From IMG/VR virus record IMGVR_UViG_3300035142_000041, positions 1 through 40,076 of that record: a DNA stretch of 40,076 nucleotides, one strand, 5' to 3'. Below are positions 15,973 to 22,239 of the stretch, piece after piece. A program made the position numbers and the translations under genes. This stretch comes from a virus. Each line of letters opens with the position of its first letter. Within the stretch, counting starts at the first letter, position 1. The notes under the pieces were generated by a model, which saw nothing but the letters and a program-made list of their open reading frames with translations, was not told the DNA's origin and did no database searches.

Positions 15973-16155
15973 CTAAATATACCTGTCGAGACTGTTTTGT
16001 TGTCGATAGTATTCGTATTCCTGCCTGTCTGCTTCCAATTTAAGTTTATCATTAAAACTTAAACTCTCATAATATTCGTCATAAGTCATTTCTTCGATCC
16101 GTTCTTTTTTCTCTTTTATGTTTTGCAGCATTACTGCTGTTAATAATTTTTTCAT
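15973..16155 (-). CDS. Small helical hypothetical protein
   Basis: The 60-residue protein is rich in Lys, Glu and Tyr and likely all helical. A GGAGG site precedes the ATG. A 5-bp GC hairpin (16180-16167) stands just before the ribosome site. It is the last gene of the leftward operon. Function unknown. Confidence 0.65.
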   Translation of the reverse strand: MKKLLTAVMLQNIKEKKERIEEMTYDEYYESLSFNDKLKLEADRQEYEYYRQQNSLDRYI

Positions 16156-16191
16156 GTTTCCTCCAGGCCCCTGCCGGGGCGTTTAAAATTT

Positions 16192-16602
16192 TTATAATAT
16201 TACTGATTTTGGTATCCAGATTATTTTTCTTGCAACAAGCATTTTTATCGCTTTTTCTGTTGTTGTTATTATTTTTCCTGTAAATGTTTTTTTTAAATTA
16301 TTTTTTTCTGCAAACCAGGTTTTAACTGCAAATTTATTTTCTTCTTTAGATTTTATAGTTTCTTCTAAAACTAAAAATTTTTTGGAAATCCACACATGTT
16401 TACAGACACTAATTTCTTTCCTAAGTCGATTATAATATTTTACAGCTATTTTGTAGCTTTTAACTGTTTCATCTAAAACAGGGCAATTTTCTAATCTTTG
16501 CAAAAAACTATAATTAGAAAAAACACATTTTGTCATTTGTAAAAATGCTGGGTTTTCTTCGTCTACTAAATATCGAACATTTTTAATAATTAAAGAAATC
16601 AT
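16192..16602 (-). CDS. Hypothetical protein
   Basis: The 136-residue basic protein starts with a strand-rich segment (MISLIIKNVRYLVDEENP) and continues as helices and strands with many Lys. The start overlaps the stop of the upstream gene by 4 bases (ATGA), so it is probably coupled. No family recognised. Confidence 0.65.
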   Translation of the reverse strand: MISLIIKNVRYLVDEENPAFLQMTKCVFSNYSFLQRLENCPVLDETVKSYKIAVKYYNRLRKEISVCKHVWISKKFLVLEETIKSKEENKFAVKTWFAEKNNLKKTFTGKIITTTEKAIKMLVARKIIWIPKSVIL

Positions 16603-16781
16603 TCTTCCCCCCTGCTTGCTGCGACATAAATTGCTATTACAGCATGCTTACTTATTTCTAAGTTACGATTCACACACGAAATTAAAGTACGTAGATCATC
16701 GCAATATCTTGATTCTCCATCCGACAATATAAAACCATGCTTGCCATGTTTACTATTTGATACATATCGTAAATTTTTCAT
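16599..16781 (-). CDS. First gene of the leftward 16.8 kb operon, hypothetical
   Basis: The 60-residue protein follows an AAAGGGGATTT site identical to those of the repeat cassettes at 15187 and 21952, and its first five codons match the 21952 gene (MKNL). It contains a few Cys and His but no clear zinc motif. It may be an early or regulatory protein, being first behind the divergent promoter pair. Confidence 0.65.
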   Translation of the reverse strand: MKNLRYVSNSKHGKHGFILSDGESRYCDDLRTLISCVNRNLEISKHAVIAIYVAASRGEE

Positions 16782-16808
16782 TTTAAATCCCCTTTATTTA
16801 ATATATAT

Positions 16809-16837
16809 AATATATTATAACTTTGTTTAAAAGTCAA
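16809..16837 (-). promoter_or_regulatory. Leftward promoter of the divergent pair
   Basis: TTGACT (16837-16832), 17-base spacer, TATATT (16814-16809) on the minus strand. The flanks are a diverged third copy of the repeat cassette (TTTATAAC element, A-tract, AAAGCTTGAC). It faces away from the rightward promoter at 16878. Confidence 0.8.
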
Positions 16838-16877
16838 GCTTTTTTTTAAAAAAAAATAAAAAAAGTTATAAAAATAG

Positions 16878-16905
16878 TTGACAAAAAGATTATCTTCTAT
16901 ATATT
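16878..16905 (+). promoter_or_regulatory. Rightward promoter of the divergent pair
   Basis: TTGACA (16878-16883), 16-base spacer, TATATT (16900-16905). AAGAT-T-ATCTT, a perfect 11-base palindrome, lies directly after the -35 (16887-16897) and is a candidate operator. An AAAGTTATA copy at 16863 is an inverted partner of TATAACTTT at 16815. Confidence 0.8.
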
Positions 16906-16936
16906 ATAAATAAATTTAAAAAAAAGGAGTTGTGAG

Positions 16937-17131
16937 ATGAAATGTATATGGTCTAGATCTTTTGATGAACATTTTGTGGTGAGTTGTAATAATATAACAA
17001 GAGCCAGCAGGGAATTTAAACCCTGTGAAAAAATTAAAAATACAAAATGGGATTTTATTTTCTGTCCTTTCTGCGGACAAAAAATAAAAATAATAGATAT
17101 GTATAAAAATGGAGAAAAAAATGAATTTTGA
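16937..17131 (+). CDS. Small zinc-ribbon protein
   Basis: The 64-residue protein follows an AAAGGAG site and is the first rightward early gene. It has Cys pairs including C-P-F-C-G-Q-K-I near residue 43, a typical half zinc ribbon; the partner cysteines are probably Cys3/Cys17 or Cys30. It overlaps the nuclease gene by 11 bases. Such proteins often act as transcription or host-takeover factors; the role here is unknown. Confidence 0.65.
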   Translation: MKCIWSRSFDEHFVVSCNNITRASREFKPCEKIKNTKWDFIFCPFCGQKIKIIDMYKNGEKNEF

Positions 17132-18185
17132 ATTTTTTGAACATCTACAGATTGAATATCTGAATGATGATTATTTAGTTGAACCGGAACATTATAACAT
17201 AAGAATAGACAATTCCGGCCGCCGGTTCTACGCAAGAGTCTACAAAGCAGGCGAGAAAGTTTATGTCAAGACTGCTCCGTCCGTGACAACGATCTTGGCA
17301 GAATTAAAACCAGGTTTCGGCTTAATGGAATTTTACAAAAAAAATGACGTGGAAAAAATAAAATTTATCTCGCATTACTCAGCATTGTACGGAACAATTT
17401 TCCACATTCTTGCAGGAAAATTGCTCAGAGGCGAAAAAATATCTTGTTCTAAGGGTAAAGTTTACGAAATGATGCAAGAACACTGTACAGAGCATTTAGA
17501 ACAGTCTGAGAGGCTGTTTGAATATATGCGAGAAGCAAAAAGAGACATAATCAAAGATTTGTTTGCTTTTCAGCAATGGATCAAAGATTTTGACGTTAAG
17601 CCGATTGCAATTGAATATCCTGTTATGTGCAATGAATACGCCGGAACGATTGACCTGGTTGCTGAGATAAGCATAAAAAAGAAATACACAAAATCTGAAT
17701 TGATCGAAATAGCATTAAAAAAAACAAAGCACAAAAAAACGCATTTGAACAAGATGAAAAAAGAAGAACTGGAAATAATTTTAAAGCTGAATAAGCAAGA
17801 AAGAAAGCTGGTTCTGATCGATCTAAAATCCGGTCTTAACGGTTTCTTTCGTCCGCATATCATGCAGTTACACGCATACCGGACAGCCTGGAATGAAGAA
17901 CACAGTGACTTGCTGATTGATGCGATTTTCAACTGGGGATGCAAGAATTATCGCTATCCAGCTGTAAAGTATAACTTTACAGATCAGAGTGACAACCCGG
18001 TTATCTTTGCAGAGTTCGAAGCGTTCGTTAAATATTATTACTGCGATCCTGAACGCAGCAAGATCAGACCGGTTTACGCTATGAGTGAAGATAAAACGTT
18101 CAACGAAGATGAACACGACACACTTATAGAGTTAGTCGATCCGGTAGAAGAATTGCGGGAATACTATGCAATGGAGGTTTTTTAA
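17121..18185 (+). CDS. RecB/Cas4-type PD-(D/E)XK exonuclease with an inserted SAP-like segment
   Basis: The 354-residue protein (start MNFEFFEH, GGAG 6 bases upstream) has the nuclease core: E165 in IEYPV, D178 in GTIDLV, D234-x-K236 in LIDLKSG, then the Q249-L-H-A-Y253 motif. Between D178 and D234 lies a Lys-rich helical insert (about 189-224, YTKSELIEIALK ... MKKEELEIIL) resembling a SAP or HeH DNA-binding element. It probably processes double-strand ends for recombination, together with the downstream RDF-like protein and the SSB at 30282. Confidence 0.8.
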   Translation: MNFEFFEHLQIEYLNDDYLVEPEHYNIRIDNSGRRFYARVYKAGEKVYVKTAPSVTTILAELKPGFGLMEFYKKNDVEKIKFISHYSALYGTIFHILAGKLLRGEKISCSKGKVYEMMQEHCTEHLEQSERLFEYMREAKRDIIKDLFAFQQWIKDFDVKPIAIEYPVMCNEYAGTIDLVAEISIKKKYTKSELIEIALKKTKHKKTHLNKMKKEELEIILKLNKQERKLVLIDLKSGLNGFFRPHIMQLHAYRTAWNEEHSDLLIDAIFNWGCKNYRYPAVKYNFTDQSDNPVIFAEFEAFVKYYYCDPERSKIRPVYAMSEDKTFNEDEHDTLIELVDPVEELREYYAMEVF

Positions 18186-18850
18186 TGCGAATTGTAAGAA
18201 AAAATAAAGAACGTCGAATGTCGTCGTTTATTGGTAAAATTAAAATTGGCGAAAAAAACGAAAATGGTTATCCTGTTAGTTTAGATTATTTTCGAGCAAG
18301 TTGTAAAAATGTTGAAAATATTCAACGTTTTGTGCAAATTTTCGGTAAAAAACCAACAGCGCTAAAAATTCGTATTCCCGATGTTGAGAACTGTCTTGAT
18401 GTTCGGTACGAATTGCGCAAGGGAACAAAATTGGTTGCAATCTCAGACGGAGAACAGGTGTGGACTTATGATAAACAGAAAGGCGAAAAAGTCTTGCATG
18501 AAAAAACATTCGATCAGGTGCATGATAGCTTCGAAAAAAAAGCCTGTAACGCCTGGGCGGAAATATTAAGGCTTGCTTTTATTTTACCAGATACCCAGTT
18601 AATGGGCATTTGGCTTTTCGAGACGAAAGGAGCAAAGTCAACTATTAAGAATATAGAAAATTATTTCGATACGTTGCAGAAACAAAATTTGCCGTTAAAC
18701 AAACTAACGTACATACTAACGGTAGAAAAAGTTAAAAGTCAAATTTTGGAAAAGGCTGTTTTTCCGGTCGTGAATATCGTAGCAGATCTACAAGAGAACG
18801 CCCAGTTTATCGGGAATGATAATAAAAATTTAATAGATAACGAGGTATAA
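18185..18850 (+). CDS. RDF-like / recombination-associated protein
   Basis: The 221-residue protein shows the layout of the gp3-like recombination directionality factor family found in many phages: G-K-I-K-I-G-E-K near 18-25, L-D-Y-F-R-A-S near 33-39, a G-K-K-P-T-A-L-K-I motif near 54-62 and an I-S-D-G-E-Q-V-W segment near 85-92. In strictly lytic phages this family is often beside nucleases. It shares 1 base with the exonuclease stop. No integrase is present here, so a repair or recombination role is more likely than excision control. Confidence 0.5.
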   Translation: MRIVRKNKERRMSSFIGKIKIGEKNENGYPVSLDYFRASCKNVENIQRFVQIFGKKPTALKIRIPDVENCLDVRYELRKGTKLVAISDGEQVWTYDKQKGEKVLHEKTFDQVHDSFEKKACNAWAEILRLAFILPDTQLMGIWLFETKGAKSTIKNIENYFDTLQKQNLPLNKLTYILTVEKVKSQILEKAVFPVVNIVADLQENAQFIGNDNKNLIDNEV

Positions 18851-18853
18851 TAT

Positions 18854-19204
18854 ATGAACAAAAACAGCAAAGAATATTTAAACTTTAAAAACAAAATATT
18901 AAAAAAACTTGAGGCGTACAGCCACACGCAATTATATAAGATGAAAGCATACGGGATGTACTACAATCGGGCTATTAACCCGAGTTGGAAAAAACTACAT
19001 CAGATTGCTGAAGCAATCGAACAAACAAAGCCCCAAAAGCCGAGGCGAGGTCGCATCAGACAGCACGATCAGGCAACGATTGATAAAATATTAAAGATGC
19101 GCAGCCAGGGACGTACACATAAGTACATTGCGGAACAGTTAGATATGACTAACCAGCAAGTCGGTCTAATTTATAATTATTATAAAAAAAAGGATAATGA
19201 TTAA
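18854..19204 (+). CDS. Homeodomain-like HTH DNA-binding protein
   Basis: The 116-residue basic protein has a C-terminal helix-turn-helix (residues about 70-110: DQATIDKILKMRSQGRTH, then KYIAEQLDMTNQQVGLIY) like the resolvase/Hin type. The N-terminal half is helical and may hold a second domain. Its recognition-helix coding sequence (19130-19161) is repeated exactly at the end of the next gene. The next gene starts at its last base, so the two are coupled. Confidence 0.65.
   Translation: MNKNSKEYLNFKNKILKKLEAYSHTQLYKMKAYGMYYNRAINPSWKKLHQIAEAIEQTKPQKPRRGRIRQHDQATIDKILKMRSQGRTHKYIAEQLDMTNQQVGLIYNYYKKKDND
19130..19161 (+). repeat. 32-bp direct repeat, left copy
   Basis: Identical to 19663-19694. 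It codes for A-E-Q-L-D-M-T-N-Q-Q-V in the HTH gene. Both copies are read in the same protein frame. The pair flanks the nuclease-like gene. Confidence 0.95.
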
Positions 19205-19707
19205 TGACTACAATAGAAATGGAAATTTATTTATCTAAGTTTTTTAATTTCAGAAAAAATATAATAGTTCCTAATGTGAGTTGGGGACTTAATATTCACG
19301 AATGTGATTTATTTATAATTTCAAAATCAGGCTATGTTACAGAAATTGAAATAAAAATATCAAAATCTGATTTAATAAAAGATAAGGATAAAAAACATAG
19401 TCATGAATCAAATAGAATTAAAAATTTGTATTTTGCGTTCCCTGATAATATAGATATAGAATTTATTAAAGAACACATTCCTCGAAGAGCTGGTATTATA
19501 ATTGTTAAAAATAATGGTATTTGTCATATTTATAGAGGTTCTGAGATAAATAAAAAAGCTGTTAAATTAAAAGAAAAAGAGATTTATCAAGTAGCTAGAT
19601 TAGGAGCTATGAGAATTTGGAGTTTGAAAAATAAAATAGTAAAGGAAAAGAAAAAATTATTAGCGGAACAGTTAGATATGACTAACCAGCAAGTTTTAAA
19701 AAATTAA
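19204..19707 (+). CDS. Putative PD-(D/E)XK nuclease, possible inserted gene
   Basis: The 167-residue protein contains E33-x-D35-L-F-I-I followed by V-T-E47-I-E49-I-K51, the core of PD-(D/E)XK nucleases (compare MmcB-like repair and restriction endonucleases). Its last 16 residues repeat part of the recognition helix of the preceding HTH protein, caused by a 32-bp direct repeat. The gene therefore looks like an insertion into, or a duplication event at, the HTH gene. It may cut DNA during repair or act as a mobile endonuclease; both are inference. Confidence 0.6.
   Translation: MTTIEMEIYLSKFFNFRKNIIVPNVSWGLNIHECDLFIISKSGYVTEIEIKISKSDLIKDKDKKHSHESNRIKNLYFAFPDNIDIEFIKEHIPRRAGIIIVKNNGICHIYRGSEINKKAVKLKEKEIYQVARLGAMRIWSLKNKIVKEKKKLLAEQLDMTNQQVLKN
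19663..19694 (+). repeat. 32-bp direct repeat, right copy
   Basis: Exact copy of 19130-19161, 533 bases downstream, within the last codons of the nuclease-like gene. Confidence 0.95.
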
Positions 19708-19748
19708 AGCAAGATTTCAATATTACAATATTACAATTGAGGGAAAAA

Positions 19749-20015
19749 ATGGACAGATTTAAATTTATAGAAAACAGAAATATAAACGGCCCGGTTATTT
19801 GTGTAAACAAAGATTTAATCGAGATAAAAAATAGAGCTGAAAAGTTTTTTAGTCTGCCCAAATTGGCCAGGAAGATTTTTAAAATAAAAAAAAGAAAAAT
19901 AGATCCTAGAAAAAATTGGGAAGCCATAAGTGAAGCCGAAAAAAATTTACAGATGGCTGGGTTGAGTACAAGTCGGTCGATAAATTGTAGATGTGCGCAT
20001 ATTATTTTAAAATAA
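19749..20015 (+). CDS. Duplicated small basic protein, copy 1, with a MuF-like tail
   Basis: The 88-residue protein starts at ATG 19749 after GAGGG. Residues 1-47 closely match the protein at 20366 (MDRFKFIENRNINGPVI, DLIEIK-x-RA-x-KF). Residues about 50-88 differ: the end (GLSTSRSINCRC) resembles the C-terminus of the MuF head protein at 36710 (GLSASQAINCRC), and the DNA is similar too. It looks like a chimera of the duplicated gene with a head-gene fragment. Function unknown. Confidence 0.65.
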   Translation: MDRFKFIENRNINGPVICVNKDLIEIKNRAEKFFSLPKLARKIFKIKKRKIDPRKNWEAISEAEKNLQMAGLSTSRSINCRCAHIILK

Positions 20016-20063
20016 TATATCCATTTTTGCTCTGACTACTTAAGTTCAGGAGAAAATTAATTA

Positions 20064-20092
20064 TTGACACCAGAATTATATTTTTTTATATT
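20064..20092 (+). promoter_or_regulatory. Promoter of structured RNA copy 1
   Basis: TTGACA (20064-20069), 17-base spacer, TATATT (20087-20092). It is homologous to the promoter of RNA copy 2, sharing ATTATTGACA-x-CAG. Expected start near 20099. Confidence 0.85.
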
Positions 20093-20098
20093 ATACAA

Positions 20099-20207
20099 AG
20101 ACAAGACTTCTTATAAACCTCTACTGTAACAAGTTTTGTAAAAAACTGAAAGCTCGTTGATCTCCCGTAGAGGACCTGAGAAGGTGGGAGATTAGCGGGC
20201 TTTTTTA
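20099..20207 (+). ncRNA. Structured pseudoknot-terminator RNA, copy 1
   Basis: P1 is CAAGACTT (20102-20109) with AAGTTTTG (20131-20138). The P1 loop holds CCTCTAC (20118-20124), which pairs with GTAGAGG (20167-20173) inside the loop of the terminator stem, giving a pseudoknot. P2 is a 16-bp stem (20151-20166 with 20186-20201). P3 is ACCT-GAGA-AGGT (20174-20185). A U-run follows (20201-20206). Copy 2 at 20736-20838 keeps the same architecture with compensatory base changes. It could be a free small RNA or an attenuator for the 47-codon gene at 20222. Confidence 0.8.
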
Positions 20208-20221
20208 TTTTGAGGTATAAA

Positions 20222-20365
20222 ATGAATTTAAAAACATGGGAAGAATTAAAACAAAGAATAAACGACATGATAGAAACAGACGAACCAGGCTCAGAGAGTC
20301 AGCGCGCCTGGCATGTAGTTTTAATGACAATGAATGAAATAGAAAAAGAAGGGGAAGAGGTTTAA
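20222..20365 (+). CDS. Small acidic hypothetical protein
   Basis: A 47-codon frame (MNLKTWEELKQRINDMIETD...) starts after GAGGTATAAA, the ribosome site type common in this genome. It lies just behind the terminator of RNA copy 1, so it is made by read-through or from elsewhere, and is followed directly by the copy 2 protein (TAA-ATG). It is Glu-rich and helical. Function unknown. Confidence 0.6.
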   Translation: MNLKTWEELKQRINDMIETDEPGSESQRAWHVVLMTMNEIEKEGEEV

Positions 20366-20638
20366 ATGGACAGATTTAAATTTATAGAAAACAGGAATAT
20401 AAACGGACCAGTCATCTACAATAACAATGATTTAATTGAGATAAAAAGCAGAGCTGGAAAGTTTTTAAGCATGCCGGGAATGGCGCGGAAGATTTTTAAG
20501 TTTAAAAAGAAAATAAAAATGATATATGGAAATGAATTTCATTTTTTCGAAATAGATGAAGCGGCAGGAGTAAGCGACGAAACAGAGGACAGCGTTTCGA
20601 AAAAAATTTTACAGATAATTGCAAAATATAATTATTGA
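20366..20638 (+). CDS. Duplicated small protein, copy 2
   Basis: The 90-residue protein matches copy 1 (19749) over residues 1-50, then has its own acidic C-terminus (FFEIDEAAGVSDETEDSVSKKILQIIAKY). Its TGA stop forms part of the -35 box of the promoter for RNA copy 2. The two genes and their RNAs form a tandem duplication. Function unknown; a link between the protein and the RNA is suggested only by co-duplication. Confidence 0.65.
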   Translation: MDRFKFIENRNINGPVIYNNNDLIEIKSRAGKFLSMPGMARKIFKFKKKIKMIYGNEFHFFEIDEAAGVSDETEDSVSKKILQIIAKYNY

Positions 20639-20663
20639 CATCAGGGCTATCTTTTTGTATATT
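20635..20663 (+). promoter_or_regulatory. Promoter of structured RNA copy 2
   Basis: TTGACA (20635-20640), 17-base spacer, TATATT (20658-20663). The -35 overlaps the stop codon of the upstream gene. Confidence 0.85.
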
Positions 20664-20669
20664 GAATAG

Positions 20670-20840
20670 TGATTTGTAACATACCTCAGTCGCTTATTGA
20701 GGTGCAATAGAACAGACGTTATGTCTGTTCTATTGCAAGACTTATTGGAACTCTCCGCTTCAGTAAGTTTTGAATAAAACTGAAAGCTCGTTAATCTTCC
20801 GCGGAGACCCGAAAGGGGGGAGATTGACGGGCTTTTTTAT
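20670..20840 (+). ncRNA. Structured pseudoknot-terminator RNA, copy 2
   Basis: Two extra 5' hairpins are present: ACCTCA/TGAGGT (20683-20703) and a perfect 14-bp stem with GTTAT loop (20704-20736). The core repeats copy 1: P1 CAAGACTT/AAGTTTTG (20736-20743, 20765-20772), pseudoknot TCTCCGC (20752-20758) with GCGGAGA (20801-20807), P2 of 16 bp (20785-20800, 20818-20833), P3 CCC-GAAA-GGG, and a U-run. Three of the seven pseudoknot pairs show double compensatory change relative to copy 1. A zinc-ribbon gene starts 12 bases after. Confidence 0.85.
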
Positions 20841-20852
20841 TTGGAGGAAAAA

Positions 20853-21047
20853 ATGTATTGGAACGATGTAAAATGTCCAAGTTGTGGAATAGAAGAATAT
20901 TTTATTGATGACATTTCTGATTATGCTTTTAGTATTTTAGTTGAAGAGAGGTTTATTATTGAGTGTTATAATTGCAAGAAAAAAATAATAATTAGACTTG
21001 AAGATTGTCAAGTTAATGCCGAGGTTAAAAATGATACAAAATATTGA
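20853..21047 (+). CDS. Small zinc-ribbon protein
   Basis: The 64-residue protein (MYWNDVKCPSCGIEEYF...) starts after GGAGG. C-P-S-C at 8-11 and C-Y-N-C near 41-44 give a complete four-Cys zinc ribbon. It overlaps the replication gene by 17 bases. Expression probably depends on read-through of the RNA copy 2 terminator. Confidence 0.65.
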   Translation: MYWNDVKCPSCGIEEYFIDDISDYAFSILVEERFIIECYNCKKKIIIRLEDCQVNAEVKNDTKY

Positions 21048-21858
21048 GAAAGTAAAAAATATAAAAACAGAGTGTGACGGCGATTTAATTTTTGTGACAG
21101 TTGCAAAATATAAACTGTTTTTGAGTTACGGTAAAATAGGAATAGATGCTTATGTTTTATATTCGCATTTAATGTTTACGGCAAGATTGCAGGGAACCAA
21201 CCAGGTCAAAGCAAAAGATATTTATTTACGCGCTGGCCTGGAATGGGGAGAAAAAAGAGTAAAAAGAGCCAAAAGATTATTATATGATTTAAATTTGATA
21301 GAACTAATAAGGGTAAGAGATAATAAAGGTATATTTACAGATTCTTATTTGCGAGTAGAGACCAGGACAACTCCTTTTGAGATAAAAAGTGTTGAAAATC
21401 AATCCACAGGGTCAGTTGCCACCCCGGTGGATAGCCACCCCGGTGGCAATGAAGAACAAATGCTTAAACGAAAAAGTAAATGCTTAAACGAAAAAGTAAA
21501 TACATATACTAATTTCTACGAAACAATTTTTAATAAATGGATTTTTTATAAAGACTTAATGCAACATAAATCCATAAATACTTTCAAAAAGCAGATAAGC
21601 AAAAACAAAGTAAAAGATATACTTGAAGAATACTCTTTAACAGAAGTAACTAACTCTATAGACAATTATAATTTTGTTTTAACTAATAGTGAATATACTT
21701 TTACATATAGATGGCCATTGTGGGATTTTTTAAATCGGGGATTACACAAATTCGTGGATCTGGCAAACCCCCTTACTAACTACAAAAAAAGAAACTATAA
21801 CCAGGAGAGCCAATCTAATACAGTAAACAGACGTATAGTAAATGCCTCTGATTTATAA
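21031..21858 (+). CDS. Replication initiator-like protein
   Basis: The 275-residue protein starts at ATG 21031 (GAGGT upstream). Residues about 15-115 resemble the winged-helix N-terminus of phage replication proteins (YGKIGIDAYVLYSHLM, KRVKRAKRLLYDLNLIELIRV). A short variable linker (about 125-150) is coded by DNA with direct and inverted repeats. The C-terminal region (FNKWIFYKDLMQHKSIN ... FTYRWPLWDFLNRGLHKF) matches the conserved C-terminal domain of phage initiators. It probably recruits the DnaB-type helicase at 25421. Confidence 0.65.
   Translation: MIQNIEKVKNIKTECDGDLIFVTVAKYKLFLSYGKIGIDAYVLYSHLMFTARLQGTNQVKAKDIYLRAGLEWGEKRVKRAKRLLYDLNLIELIRVRDNKGIFTDSYLRVETRTTPFEIKSVENQSTGSVATPVDSHPGGNEEQMLKRKSKCLNEKVNTYTNFYETIFNKWIFYKDLMQHKSINTFKKQISKNKVKDILEEYSLTEVTNSIDNYNFVLTNSEYTFTYRWPLWDFLNRGLHKFVDLANPLTNYKKRNYNQESQSNTVNRRIVNASDL
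21416..21501 (+). other. Candidate replication origin inside the initiator gene
   Basis: Two 13-base copies of GCCACCCCGGTGG (21418-21430, 21434-21446), each near-palindromic, lie within a larger inverted repeat TTGCCACC/GGTGGCAA (21416-21449). They are followed by two tandem 20-base units (21458-21477, 21478-21497) and AT-rich sequence. Iterons in the middle of the initiator gene are the arrangement of lambda-like origins. Confidence 0.45.
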
Positions 21859-21954
21859 CTTTTTTGGAAAAAAATAAAAAAAAAGCTTGACAAAAGATAA
21901 CCTTGTTGCTATATTTAATTTAAGATTATTACAGAATAAAGGGGATTTAAAATG
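21849..21954 (+). repeat. Promoter-leader cassette, copy B
   Basis: Nearly identical to the minus strand of 15185-15291. It begins at the last codons of the initiator gene and ends at the start codon of the 21952 gene. Confidence 0.9.
21887..21915 (+). promoter_or_regulatory. Rightward promoter for the 21952 gene
   Basis: TTGACA (21887-21892), 17-base spacer, TATATT (21910-21915), with an upstream A-tract. AAGAT-A-ACCTT just after the -35 is a variant of the candidate operator at 15 and 16.9 kb. Confidence 0.85.
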
Positions 21955-22239
21955 AAAAATTTAAAAAAAGTTAAGTTAACAACAAATGTAAGAAGAAATA
22001 CACATTTGGCAGGAACTCAGCATGAATACAAGAGAGGACAAGAGTTAGATTTATATTTTGAAACTTTCATAGAAATTTATAATAAGAAAGGTGATTATAT
22101 AATGACTGTTGATTCTGATTATCCGTTTGGTTATAATAGCTGGTATTATTCAAAAGATGAATGTGCAACAAAAGAATTTGTTGCACCTGTTCTTGATAAT
22201 ATAAGATTAAGTTCAAATGAGTATGAAATAATATTTTAA
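21952..22239 (+). CDS. Hypothetical protein ahead of the ribozyme
   Basis: The 95-residue protein starts after AAAGGGGATTT. It is strand-rich with many Tyr (YFETFIEIYNKKGDYIM, YNSWYY). No family recognised. Its stop codon is followed at once by the hammerhead, so cleavage would give this mRNA a new 3' end 35 bases after the stop. Confidence 0.65.
   Translation: MKNLKKVKLTTNVRRNTHLAGTQHEYKRGQELDLYFETFIEIYNKKGDYIMTVDSDYPFGYNSWYYSKDECATKEFVAPVLDNIRLSSNEYEIIF

Noticed and set aside
18185-18850. RDF-like gene as proof of a temperate lifestyle
   Set aside because: No integrase or attachment site was found, and this family is common in phages without integrases.
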